Assembly (NCBI GenBank): GCA_910586395.1
Contig: CAJUFX010000005.1
Span: 34,454 to 98,453, forward strand
DNA: 64,000 nucleotides
Reading direction: 5' to 3'
Source: an uncultured Bacteroidales bacterium
Lineage (GTDB): Bacteria > Bacteroidota > Bacteroidia > Bacteroidales > P3
The notes under the pieces were generated by a model, which was given only the letters and a program-made list of their open reading frames with translations, was not told the origin of the DNA and did not search any database. A program made the translations under genes and the position numbers. This document shows positions 1-7,830 of this stretch, one piece after another; positions within the stretch are counted from its first letter, which is position 1; each line of letters begins with the position of its first letter.

Positions 1-19
1 CTTCACAACGTCAGTTGCA

Positions 20-81
20 AAGTCAGTGCAAGCCGAATGCAAAACAAACTTGCTTGATTTTGCTGAGGCGAAGCCTGACTT
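20..81 (+). repeat. Hairpin element copy A
   Basis: A 62-nt imperfect palindrome. The outer stem is AAGTCAG (20-26) with CTGACTT (75-81). A conserved loop TGCAA faces GAAGC. A 3-bp middle stem GCC/GGC and a GAA/TGA internal loop follow, then the inner stem GCAAAA/TTTTGC. It lies directly past the stop codon of the minus-strand kinase gene. The GTTG at 14-17 and CAAC at 84-87 could extend the outer stem. A near repeat of its right flank (CTTCACAACGT) starts at position 1, so another copy may end just outside the window. Five copies share this plan; see the finding on this family. Confidence 0.75.
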
Positions 82-1145
82 CACAACGTTAGTTGTAAAT
101 ATACCGCAAACTCCGAACCGTCGTTTTTCAGCGTAAAGACGTGCCGTTGCGGATAGAGGTATTCCAGCCGTTGGCGCAGGTTCTGAAGGCCGATGCCGGT
201 GTCGCCCGACGAGATCGGTGCGGTATCGAAAACAGGGTTGCTGCACGTGAATTCGAGTATGCCGTTAGCCGCGTTCCATTTCATTGAGAGATGGATGAGC
301 GATTTGGCGGAAGCGGGAATGCCGTATTTGAACGCGTTTTCAATCAGGTTGATGAATAGCAGCGGCGCGATTTGCGGGTCTTGTCCGGCTGCCAATCGCT
401 TGGGATCCGGAAAATCGATGGAAAGCGTGACGTTCGGACCGATTCTCAGGCTCATGAGCCGGATGTATTGTTGAAGGAACAGGATTTCACCCGAGAGTGG
501 AACCGTGTTGCGTTCGCTCTCTTTCAAGACATAACGCAACAATTTGCTCAAGTCGAGCAGGGCTGTCTGCGCCTTTTCCTGGTCGAAGGCCACGAGCGCG
601 TAGATGTTGTTGAGCGTATTGAACAGGAAGTGCGGATGCAGTTGGCTCTTGAGGTTTTTCAACGCCATTTCGGTATGTTCCTTTTCCAAGGTCTGCCGGT
701 GCATTTCGCTTTGATACCAGTTGGCCGTCATGCGGATGGCCACGCTCAATCCGCAGGTCAGGACCAGCATCGTGCTGTTCCGTATCGCGAACATCCAGGG
801 GGAGGGACCGTGTTTGCGGACAACCGTCTCTGCGTCCATGTCGCGCAGGGCGTTGAGCCATTCGTGCCACAGGTGTTCGCCGAAAAGCACGCATACGATC
901 AGCACCAGGTTCAGGGCCAAAAAGATGCCGAGTTTTTTTTGCAACAGACAGGTTTTGACCCAAGCGCAGTAATTGGTGTAGAAAACGATGGCGCACGCCG
1001 CCGGCATGGCGGCGAAACGCAAGAGGTCGTGGAGGCCGATCTGATGGTCGCGCCCCCAGAAGAACAATGGAAAACAAATGATGATGGCCCATAGGCAGAG
1101 GTGAACAGCGATTTCTAGGGCTTTCGGCCAGGGTTTTGACGACAT
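81..1145 (-). CDS. LytS/YehU-type sensor histidine kinase
   Basis: Membrane sensor kinase, 354 aa. Four hydrophobic segments lie at about residues 11-30, 42-60, 72-92 and 121-140. They are followed by the family box SQLHPHFLFNTLNN (about 167-180), with the likely phospho-acceptor histidine in PHFLFN, and by a HATPase N-box ENAFKYG near residue 270 and a GLQNLRQRL segment near the C-terminus. In Bacteroidota such kinases (PF06580) normally pair with a LytTR response regulator; none is visible here, and it would lie past the left edge, downstream in the same direction. The gene is last in this window of a minus-strand run TolC, adaptor, ABC ATPase, ABC permease, kinase, so it may sense envelope or export state. 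The stop codon abuts the hairpin element at 20-81. Family is secure; the signal is unknown. Confidence 0.9.
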   Translation of the reverse strand: MSSKPWPKALEIAVHLCLWAIIICFPLFFWGRDHQIGLHDLLRFAAMPAACAIVFYTNYCAWVKTCLLQKKLGIFLALNLVLIVCVLFGEHLWHEWLNALRDMDAETVVRKHGPSPWMFAIRNSTMLVLTCGLSVAIRMTANWYQSEMHRQTLEKEHTEMALKNLKSQLHPHFLFNTLNNIYALVAFDQEKAQTALLDLSKLLRYVLKESERNTVPLSGEILFLQQYIRLMSLRIGPNVTLSIDFPDPKRLAAGQDPQIAPLLFINLIENAFKYGIPASAKSLIHLSMKWNAANGILEFTCSNPVFDTAPISSGDTGIGLQNLRQRLEYLYPQRHVFTLKNDGSEFAVYLQLTL

Positions 1146-1185
1146 GGGCGGTAGGGGTTAGGTGTGTACAAATATAGTGAATTTT

Positions 1186-1219
1186 TACTACGCTCGGCTG
1201 GTGCCTACTACGCTCGGCT
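1186..1219 (+). repeat. Short tandem direct repeat
   Basis: The 14-bp TACTACGCTCGGCT occurs at 1186-1199 and again at 1206-1219, six bases apart, in the gap between the kinase and permease genes. The second copy includes the permease stop codon. It is probably a small local duplication with no assignable role. Confidence 0.6.
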
Positions 1220-2435
1220 ACTCGTAACGGAGTGCCTCGATCGGGTCGAGGCTGGCGGCTTTGCGGGCCGGGTACCAGCCGAAAAAGATGCCGGTCACGG
1301 TGCAGACCGCAAACGAGAGTACGACCGAGTAAAGTTGTACATAGACCGGCCAACCGGCGATCAGCTTGATGGCCACGGCCGCGCCCACGCCGAGCAACAC
1401 GCCGATCAGGCCGCCCGATACGCTGATGATGACGGCTTCGATGAGGAACTGCCACAGGATGTGTTTCCCTTTGGCTCCGATCGACATACGTAGCCCGATT
1501 TCGCGTGTCCGTTCGGTCACCGAAACGTACATGATGTTCATAATGCCGATGCCGCCCACCAACAGCGAAATGCCGGCGATGCAAGCCAATAGCACCGTCA
1601 TCAGGTTGGTCGTCGAACTCATCATCGAACTGAGTTCTTCCTGTGAGCGTATCGTAAAGTCTTCCTCGTCGAATTCGCCGAGGCGGTGGTTCTCGCGCAA
1701 CACGGCGCGGATTTCCTCTATGGCTTGCCGGCTCTCTTCTTCGCTCGTGGCCGAGGCATAGATGCCGCGCAGGTGCGTGATGGCTAAAATGCGCTTTTGA
1801 ACCGACGTATAAGGTGCCAGAATCAAGTCGTCCTGATCCTGTCCCATCGAATTGTAGCCTTTTTTCTTGAGGATGCCTATGATTTTGAAAGGTGTCTTGT
1901 TGAAACGGATCGTCTGTCCGAGCGGGTCGCCGTTTTCGCCGAAAAGTTCGTCCGCCACCGTTTGTCCGATGACGCAGACTTTGGAAATACGGCGGATGTC
2001 GTCTTCGGTGAACATCTCGCCCCGCGCCACGTCATACATGCGGATGCCCGTGTAGGCCGTATTGACGCCGTAAAGCGTCGTAGGCGTGTTGTTCGCGCCG
2101 TAAATGGCCTGACCGCTCGAATTGACCGAAGGCGAGCAGAGGTCAATGTGCGGCAGGTCTTTGATGTTCTCGTAGTCCGTTAATTTGAGGCTTTCCATGT
2201 CGGCCGCGCTTTGCCGCACGCCGCCCATCCGCATGTTGCCGGGGTGGATCATGATCATATTGGAACCCATTTCCGAAATCTGGGCTTTGATGCTGCGTTT
2301 CGAGCCCTGTCCGATGGCCAGCATTGCGATGACCGAGGCCACGCCTATCATGATGCCGAGCATCGTCAGAAAACAGCGCAACTTATTGTTGTTGAGCGCG
2401 CGGAATGCGATTTGTATGAGGTTTTTCCAGTTCAT
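1218..2435 (-). CDS. MacB/FtsX-type ABC transporter permease
   Basis: Inner-membrane permease of a MacB-like tripartite exporter, 405 aa. The N-terminus (NKLRCFLTMLGIMIGVASVIAML, about residues 16-38) is the first membrane helix typical of MacB. A periplasmic MacB_PCD-type domain follows, and three C-terminal helices form the FtsX domain (LVGGIGIMNIMYVSVTERTREIG near residue 290). No ATPase is fused; the ATPase is the separate gene just upstream at 2540-3295, so this is a split MacB. The family couples ATP hydrolysis in the cytoplasm to substrate release from the periplasm through an adaptor and a TolC channel, both encoded upstream. The substrate (peptide, lipid or drug) cannot be told from sequence. 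A 104-bp gap to the ATPase gene holds a hairpin element. Confidence 0.93.
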   Translation of the reverse strand: MNWKNLIQIAFRALNNNKLRCFLTMLGIMIGVASVIAMLAIGQGSKRSIKAQISEMGSNMIMIHPGNMRMGGVRQSAADMESLKLTDYENIKDLPHIDLCSPSVNSSGQAIYGANNTPTTLYGVNTAYTGIRMYDVARGEMFTEDDIRRISKVCVIGQTVADELFGENGDPLGQTIRFNKTPFKIIGILKKKGYNSMGQDQDDLILAPYTSVQKRILAITHLRGIYASATSEEESRQAIEEIRAVLRENHRLGEFDEEDFTIRSQEELSSMMSSTTNLMTVLLACIAGISLLVGGIGIMNIMYVSVTERTREIGLRMSIGAKGKHILWQFLIEAVIISVSGGLIGVLLGVGAAVAIKLIAGWPVYVQLYSVVLSFAVCTVTGIFFGWYPARKAASLDPIEALRYE

Positions 2436-2458
2436 GGTTCAAGTTCTTTTTCGGGTGA

Positions 2459-2518
2459 CAAGTGGTGCAAGGCGAACGCAATGGAGTTTACTCAAATTGC
2501 TGAGCCGCCGCCCACTTG
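2459..2518 (+). repeat. Hairpin element copy D
   Basis: A 60-nt member of the hairpin family in the gap between ATPase and permease genes. The outer stem is CAAGTGG (2459-2465) with CCACTTG (2512-2518). The TGCAA loop is kept, the middle stem is GGC/GCC (reversed relative to copy A but still paired), the GAA/TGA loop is present and the inner stem is GCAAT/ATTGC (2478-2482, 2496-2500). The element is antisense to the operon that surrounds it. Confidence 0.72.
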
Positions 2519-2539
2519 CAATGCGAAGCATTATCCGAC

Positions 2540-3295
2540 TTATTCGTCCTCTTTCGGGAGTTGTGCCAGCACTTCGGCGGCCGACCGCTGTTGCGTCTGA
2601 CGGGTGTCTTCAATCACGTGGCCGTCTTTGAGGACGATGTTGCGGCTGCTGAATTGGGCGATTTCCGGGTTGTGGGTCACGAAGACGATGGTGCGTCCCT
2701 GCCGGTGCAGGTCTTGGAACAGGCTCAGGATTTCGTAGGAAGTGCGGCTGTCCAGATTGCCCGTCGCCTCGTCGGCCAACAGCAACACCGGCCGGTTGAT
2801 GAGCGCGCGGGCGATGGCCACGCGTTGCTGCTGGCCGCCCGACATTTGGTTCGATTTGTGGTAAAGCCGCTCTTTGAGCCCCACCATTTCCAGAGCCTCC
2901 ACGGCGCGTCGGCGGCGTTCGGCCGCCCCGACCGCCGGATTGTAGAGCAACGGCAGTTCCACGTTTTCCACCGCCGTGGTTTTAGGCAACAGGTTGTAAG
3001 ACTGAAAGACGAAGCCGATTTTGACGTTGCGCAGCGTGGCACGCTGGTTCTTGTTCATGCTCCGCACGTCCACTTCGTCTAAATAGTAATGGCCGGAAGT
3101 GGGGGTGTCCAGACAGCCGAGGATGTTGAGCAGGGTGGATTTACCCGAGCCGCTCGTCCCCATGATGGTTACGAATTCGCCTTCCGTGATGCTGAAGTCT
3201 ATGCCGCGCAGGGCCTGCACTTTTTCCGAACCCACGATGAACTGACGGCGCAGTGCTTCCACGCGGATAATGGTTTTGGACGTTGTATTCTGCAT
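2540..3295 (-). CDS. MacB/LolD-type ABC transporter ATP-binding protein
   Basis: ATPase subunit of the export complex, 251 aa from the chosen start. All nucleotide-binding motifs are present: Walker A GTSGSGKST, Q-loop region GFVFQSYNLLPKTTAVEN, signature MSGGQQQRVAIARAL, Walker B VLLLADEATGNLD and H-loop FVTHN, all in the MacB/LolD pattern. The open frame extends to 3406, but the first 37 codons would encode a Pro/Arg-rich stretch overlapping the adaptor gene. The ATG at 3295 begins MQNTTSKTIIRVEAL, 19 nt after the adaptor stop, and gives the normal family length. It sits between adaptor and permease in the operon and most likely pairs with the permease at 1218-2435. Confidence 0.93.
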   Translation of the reverse strand: MQNTTSKTIIRVEALRRQFIVGSEKVQALRGIDFSITEGEFVTIMGTSGSGKSTLLNILGCLDTPTSGHYYLDEVDVRSMNKNQRATLRNVKIGFVFQSYNLLPKTTAVENVELPLLYNPAVGAAERRRRAVEALEMVGLKERLYHKSNQMSGGQQQRVAIARALINRPVLLLADEATGNLDSRTSYEILSLFQDLHRQGRTIVFVTHNPEIAQFSSRNIVLKDGHVIEDTRQTQQRSAAEVLAQLPKEDE

Positions 3296-3314
3296 ATCGA
3301 ACGGGTGTTGTCGG

Positions 3315-4559
3315 TTAAGGCCGTTTGGGGGCGTTGCGGCGGTCGGAACCGGGGCGTTTGGGCATGAACGGGCTCTCGGCGGCCGGGGCGGCCGCTTCCG
3401 GGGCACCGCCGTTCTGGCTTATGCCGGTAAACACTTCATCGCCGGCCTGCAGGCCGTCTAAAATCTCGTAGTAGATGCCGTCCGAGACACCGGTCTTTAC
3501 CTGCCGCATCTCCGGTTGGCCGGCCGTGTTCTTTACCCAGACGATTTTAACCGAGTCGGGGAGACGGGGCGGCATGTCCGGGTCACCATGGCCGGTTTCA
3601 GGCCTTTTTTCCGCATCGTGTCCGGGTCTGTCCGCCATCCATTCCGCCGGCGGCATAAAGCGCGTGGCTTTCAGCGGCAATAGCAACACGTTGTTTTTGC
3701 GCATGGCGTAGATGCTCACGTTGGCCGTCATGCCCGGTTTGAGTTTCTCCTGCGGGTTGGGCGCGTTGATGACCACCTCGTAGGTCACGACATTGTTGGT
3801 CGTGATCGGTTCAATCCGCACCGAAATCACCTCGCCTTGAAAAATATCGTCGGGAAAGGCATCCACGGTAAACTGTACCGTCAGGCCTTCCGCCACTTGA
3901 CCTATGTCGGCTTCATCCACGTCGGCTATCACCTGCATGTCCGTCAGGTTGTTCGCAATCGTGAACAGCGTCGGCGTGCTGAAACTGGCCGCCACGGTCT
4001 GCCCCACATCGACGGCGCGGGAAATCACGACCCCGTCAATGGGCGAATAAATCGTGGCGTAACCGAGGTTGGTTTGGGCTTTCTTATAGGAAGCCTTGGC
4101 CTTTTCATACGAATTCTTGCTGCGGTTGTAGTTGTATTCCGCCTCGTCGTAGTTGCTTTGGCTGACCATGTTCTTGGCGTACAATTCTTTGGTTCGCTTG
4201 AAGTTCTTCTCCTGATATTCGAATTCGTTTTTCGTGGAGTTCAAATCCGCCTGGGCGGAATTCAATTCCTGTTCCAATACCGTCCGGTCTAATTCGGCGA
4301 TCACTTGGTTGGCGGTGACGCGGCTGTTGTAATCCACAAAAATCTTGTCGATGATGCCCGAAACCTGTGTGCCGATTTCCACCTGGGTGATGGGTTCCAC
4401 GGTGCCGGTGGCGGTCACGCTGTTTTCCATGCGTCCGCGTTCGATGCGGGTCGTTTCCCAGGCGGCCTGTCCGCGCTTGTCGTTCTTGCAGGCATAAAAC
4501 AGGCTGAACGCGAGTCCTATAAGGAAGATGAAACCGATTTTTGAAATGATGTTGTTCAT
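3315..4559 (-). CDS. HlyD/MacA-type periplasmic adaptor, probable lipoprotein
   Basis: Membrane-fusion protein of a tripartite exporter, 414 aa. It starts with a hydrophobic signal ending LFYAC, a plausible lipobox with Cys24, so lipid anchoring is likely. Recognisable parts: TATGTVEPITQVEIGTQVSG (first half of the lipoyl/barrel-sandwich domain), an alpha-helical hairpin at about 90-160 rich in Asn, Lys and Glu, then GYATIYSPIDGVV, the second lipoyl half, and beta-barrel segments. Near the C-terminus an extra Pro-, Asp- and His-rich stretch (about residues 300-335) interrupts the conserved membrane-proximal domain; it is probably a loop. The gene starts 6 bp after tolC and ends 19 bp before the ATPase start, so the genes are surely co-transcribed. 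Confidence 0.92.
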   Translation of the reverse strand: MNNIISKIGFIFLIGLAFSLFYACKNDKRGQAAWETTRIERGRMENSVTATGTVEPITQVEIGTQVSGIIDKIFVDYNSRVTANQVIAELDRTVLEQELNSAQADLNSTKNEFEYQEKNFKRTKELYAKNMVSQSNYDEAEYNYNRSKNSYEKAKASYKKAQTNLGYATIYSPIDGVVISRAVDVGQTVAASFSTPTLFTIANNLTDMQVIADVDEADIGQVAEGLTVQFTVDAFPDDIFQGEVISVRIEPITTNNVVTYEVVINAPNPQEKLKPGMTANVSIYAMRKNNVLLLPLKATRFMPPAEWMADRPGHDAEKRPETGHGDPDMPPRLPDSVKIVWVKNTAGQPEMRQVKTGVSDGIYYEILDGLQAGDEVFTGISQNGGAPEAAAPAAESPFMPKRPGSDRRNAPKRP

Positions 4560-4565
4560 GGTCTG

Positions 4566-6017
4566 TTAAAATGAGATGGGTTGATTCTGATAAAAATTGA
4601 GCAGGCAGAGCGACAGGACGGCTTGATATTTGGCTTTCAGCATTTCGCCCGTCGCCGACACAAAGTTGTTTTTCTCGCTGAACATATCCACGAGCGTGCT
4701 CAGGCCGGCCTGGTATTGTTCCCGCATCAGGTTGTAACTTTCCTGTGCCGCCTCCATCTGCAATCCGGCGGCCTTGTAGCGTTCTTGGGCGGCTACGGCG
4801 TCCTGGTGCAGGCTTTCGATCGTGGCGAGCAGGTTTTTCTGCGCGGTCTGTAATTCCAATTCGGCGCGTCGGGTCTGCAAGACCGCCTTATCGACGGCCG
4901 ACTTGGCTTCGCGCCGCTGGTAAATCGGGATGCGGATGCCGAGGCTGACGTTTTCGTTGATGTTGTTGCCCAATTGATTCAGGAAAGCGAAGTCGGCCGA
5001 TGTATAATAGCCGGTACCGACGGCCGCGCTGAGCGTAATTGACGGCAACCGGCCGGCTTTGGCCGTTTTCTCGTTCAATACCGACGCCGTGATTTCCGAT
5101 TCGGCCGCCTTGATTTCCGGCATCGTCTCCAAGGCCGTATAATAGACGGTATGGAGCGACGGCACCTCTTGGGTGATCCGCAGGCTTTCCACGTCGGGAA
5201 AGCGAAGGCTCATTTCATCATCCAGATCGAGTTCGAGCAGTTGTTTGAGCGCGAGTGTACTTTGACGCACCTGATTCTGTGAAACGGTCAGGTTGTAGAG
5301 GTCGCCGCCGTATTGGGCTTTGAGTTGGGCCAAGTCGCTGAGGTTAAGACTTCCCACTTCGTATTTGGCCTGCGCCTCTTCGTACTGCATCCTGGAAGTC
5401 TCCAAAATGGCCGAGTCGGTTTTCATGCTTTCCACCGCATACAGTACCTCCAAATAAGCGTTGGTCACGGCCACTTCGATGTCGTTTTCCGCCTTATCCA
5501 CCAAAAGACGGTTCGTTTCCAAATCGATTTTACGCTGTTTGACCGTGTTGTGCAGTTTGCTGCCGTTGTAAATCACCATATCGGCGCTGAGCGAATAAGT
5601 CCCCGTATATTGCGGGTTGGAGACGAACCGGCCGTTGGTTTCGTTGAACGTGTTGCCGTTCGTGAAGCCTTGGTTGCTGCCGAAATTGAGCGACGGATAG
5701 CGGGCCGCTTTGGCCGTCTTAAGGTCGGTGGCCGCCGCCTCGTAGTTGATTTGCGCGTTGCGGACCTGTAGGTTGTGTTGCCGCGCATACGCGATGCAGG
5801 TTTGCAGGTCCCAGACGGCGGGACGGGTAAAGACACTGTCGGCCGGCGGCGGGGCCGTGGGTTTGGCGACCCCGTGGGTGGGAGTGCCGGCTTCGACAGT
5901 GTAAGACGGATGCCGGTCGGACGTTTCGGGCATCTCGGGCGTTGTAGCCGGTCGCCCGAATGATGCCATCGGCAACGCGGCGCAGAGCCAGAGCGTTAAA
6001 AAGCTTTTTCGGTTCAT
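4566..6017 (-). CDS. TolC-family outer membrane efflux protein
   Basis: Outer-membrane channel of the exporter, 483 aa. An N-terminal signal peptide (MNRKSFLTLWLCAALPMASFG) is followed by a low-complexity Pro/Thr-rich linker to about residue 65. The OEP-type repeats follow: WDLQTCIAYARQHNLQVRNAQINY (start of the first repeat), long helices rich in Ala, Gln and Glu, and a second related half near residues 280-460 that includes YNLMREQYQAGLSTLVDMFSE. The protein would trimerise into a barrel plus periplasmic tunnel. It is the first gene of the minus-strand export operon, with a predicted promoter at 6126-6158. Confidence 0.92.
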   Translation of the reverse strand: MNRKSFLTLWLCAALPMASFGRPATTPEMPETSDRHPSYTVEAGTPTHGVAKPTAPPPADSVFTRPAVWDLQTCIAYARQHNLQVRNAQINYEAAATDLKTAKAARYPSLNFGSNQGFTNGNTFNETNGRFVSNPQYTGTYSLSADMVIYNGSKLHNTVKQRKIDLETNRLLVDKAENDIEVAVTNAYLEVLYAVESMKTDSAILETSRMQYEEAQAKYEVGSLNLSDLAQLKAQYGGDLYNLTVSQNQVRQSTLALKQLLELDLDDEMSLRFPDVESLRITQEVPSLHTVYYTALETMPEIKAAESEITASVLNEKTAKAGRLPSITLSAAVGTGYYTSADFAFLNQLGNNINENVSLGIRIPIYQRREAKSAVDKAVLQTRRAELELQTAQKNLLATIESLHQDAVAAQERYKAAGLQMEAAQESYNLMREQYQAGLSTLVDMFSEKNNFVSATGEMLKAKYQAVLSLCLLNFYQNQPISF

Positions 6018-6125
6018 TATCGTGAAGGTTGGTCAAATGTGCTTTGCAAAGTGCCTTGGCTTCGTGGTGTATGCGCAACCGGAGGTTCGGATAAACGTGA
6101 TGCCGCAGGTTTTCGGAAAGCAGAA

Positions 6126-6158
6126 CAAAAGTAGTGGCGATGTTGTTTTCGGAACAAA
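6126..6158 (-). promoter_or_regulatory. Predicted promoter of the tolC export operon
   Basis: On the minus strand a TACTTTTG -7 box (6126-6133) fits the Bacteroidota consensus TAnnTTTG, with TTTG (6155-6158) about 21 nt upstream as the -33 box. It lies about 110 bp before the tolC-like start. It is divergent from the predicted promoter at 6219-6249. Confidence 0.55.
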
Positions 6159-6218
6159 TAAAATAGAAGTAACCCCGGATTTTCCCGACGGATCCGTTGA
6201 AAAAACCGATGAATAAAT

Positions 6219-6249
6219 TTGGCCGGTTCGGGAATTTTCTCTATTTTTG
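6219..6249 (+). promoter_or_regulatory. Predicted promoter upstream of the T9SS cargo cluster
   Basis: TTGG (6219-6222) and TATTTTTG (6242-6249) with a 19-nt gap match the Bacteroidota -33/-7 pattern. Transcription from here would carry a leader of about 335 nt before the first cargo gene at 6593. Confidence 0.5.
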
Positions 6250-6255
6250 AGTTTG

Positions 6256-6592
6256 ATAAGCGACGTTACACCTAAAAATTACGGTTATGACGCACAACCG
6301 CACCTTATCGTTGCTTGGAAAGAACAACTGGTCCCTACCCGCCTGCGGGCGGTCTTAGAGACGATCTTTTCCAAGGCGCGTTTTCGAGCCCCGGCATAGC
6401 GGGAATGGTATTTTCCCTAGGGTCGGCTTAACGAAAACGTCGGGTTTCCGTATCTGCAGTTCCGCAATCGTCCGCAGGCTTTCATCTGTCGTGGTCGGCC
6501 GTTGCCGTCGTGTCCCGATACAGGCACATCGTCTCTGAAATTATTCCTTAACCAAATGAATGTTATGTCAAATCCTTAAAAACGTTTCAACC
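6256..6592 (+). other. Gene-free structured leader, candidate RNA
   Basis: The 6018-6592 gap holds no convincing gene. Its right half has two adjacent long inverted repeats. The first spans about 6314-6377, with CTTGGAAAGA on the left, TCTTTTCCAAG on the right, and an inner CCCGC/GCGGG. The second pairs CGTTTTCG (6379-6386) with CGAAAACG (6432-6439), continued by AGCC/GGCT, with an inner GGGAA/TTCCC. A 23-codon reading frame (6287-6358) begins inside this region, but it has no family resemblance and overlaps the hairpin. Possible roles are a 5' regulatory leader of the cargo genes or a separate small RNA. I recognise no known riboswitch core or housekeeping RNA. Confidence 0.35.
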
Positions 6593-7777
6593 ATGAAAAC
6601 AAATAAAGTCGGAGTCTGGTTGGCTATGTTCATGCTTGGCTCTATCGGATTGCACGGCGCATCGGTACACGTGTGTGATTTCTTATTGTCCGAGCCGGAT
6701 GCGCCCCCGGTCTATCAGTCGTTTTTCGATGGCAATCCGGTGTATTATCAGACGTGGGAACAATATGAATATAAGTGGGATGGCGGTGTTACGATCAAGG
6801 AACACGGTTTGGAGGGTGATACCTTGGTGGACGGTGTTTTATATCACAAATTAAAGGTAGGAAGCGCCGGGTGGTGGTATCATCAGGAAAGGTCTGACTT
6901 TTGGGTGCGCGAGAGCGAGTGTCACGATAAGGTATGGGTGCGTCTGCCGTGGGATGCTGTCGGCCGGGATATTTTAGTGGTGGATATGGCGTTGAAAGAA
7001 GGGGATTTATTTCCGATCAGCACGGAGCCCGATACGGTTTATTACAAAGTGGATTCCGTATATTATCAAGAACACGAAGGCGGCAGGTTGAAACACATCC
7101 GTCTGAAACCGACTACCGATAATGCATGGACGAGGGCGTTGGAAACCATCAATAAGGATAATTATCCTATTGATGGCGATTGGCAATCCCGCCATTTGGA
7201 ATTCATAGAAGGGGTGGGCAGTAATTTAGGCTTCGCATATCCGCGCTTGGGATTGTTTAAGAGAGTGGATTCTTTGTTTAGACCGTTTGAAAGAAATGAT
7301 TCATTATGGCTGCCGCTGAAGGGATGGTATAAAGGAGATAATATATTGTATCTTTATGATTATATTGTCTGTATGGAGCGAGGCGGTACGTCATTCTATA
7401 CGCATCCTGATTTAGAGATGGTCAAGTGTACGGATGCGTATATGTTGATGGAATATGTCTGCTATGACGAAGGACCTATTGATCCTATCATTCCTGCGAA
7501 CGAATCCGTCCGTTCTTTGTCGCGTTACCTGCGTGTGTCGCCGAATCCGGCGCAGGCGCGTGTCACGTTGCAATGGGCGTCCGAAGCGCCGGTAGCCGGC
7601 GTGTGCCGTATCGAACTCTACACGTTGCAGGGGGTAAGGTTGCGTTCGTTCACGACCGACAGCTGGCCCTATACGCTGCATGTGTCGGACATGCCGCATG
7701 GCACGTATATGTTGCGCGTGTCGCCCGAAGACGCTTCAGCTGCATGGCAAGCCACGGCACGGGTCGTCGTACTGTAA
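6593..7777 (+). CDS. T9SS-exported protein, tandem paralogue 1
   Basis: Secreted protein of 394 aa with no function I can name. The start at 6593 (MKTNKVGVWLAMFMLGS) gives a normal signal peptide and matches the start of paralogue 3; an upstream in-frame start adds only 11 residues. The middle is rich in Tyr, Trp and Asp with motifs shared by all three paralogues (VWVR.PWD..GR, VDTVYY/VDSVYY.EH.GGRLKHIRLKP, RHLEFIEGVG.NLGF). The last 85 or so residues form a type A T9SS sorting domain (RVSPNPAQARVTLQW ... GTYMLRV), which directs export across the outer membrane and usually surface anchoring. The first about 250 bp are nearly identical to paralogue 3, and the sorting-domain DNA is nearly identical in all three. 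Confidence 0.88.
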   Translation: MKTNKVGVWLAMFMLGSIGLHGASVHVCDFLLSEPDAPPVYQSFFDGNPVYYQTWEQYEYKWDGGVTIKEHGLEGDTLVDGVLYHKLKVGSAGWWYHQERSDFWVRESECHDKVWVRLPWDAVGRDILVVDMALKEGDLFPISTEPDTVYYKVDSVYYQEHEGGRLKHIRLKPTTDNAWTRALETINKDNYPIDGDWQSRHLEFIEGVGSNLGFAYPRLGLFKRVDSLFRPFERNDSLWLPLKGWYKGDNILYLYDYIVCMERGGTSFYTHPDLEMVKCTDAYMLMEYVCYDEGPIDPIIPANESVRSLSRYLRVSPNPAQARVTLQWASEAPVAGVCRIELYTLQGVRLRSFTTDSWPYTLHVSDMPHGTYMLRVSPEDASAAWQATARVVVL

Positions 7778-7830
7778 ATATAAATCGGGGGGCGGCGCAT
7801 GCCGCTCCCTTAATCAAGAATTAATCAACC

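Noticed and set aside
3296..3406. N-terminal extension of the ABC ATPase to 288 aa
   Set aside because: It overlaps the adaptor gene by about 90 bp and encodes a Pro/Arg-rich stretch foreign to the family; the ATG at 3295 gives normal length.
6287..6358. 23-codon leader peptide before the T9SS cargo cluster
   Set aside because: No ribosome site, no regulatory codon run, and it overlaps a hairpin; too short to support from one sequence.
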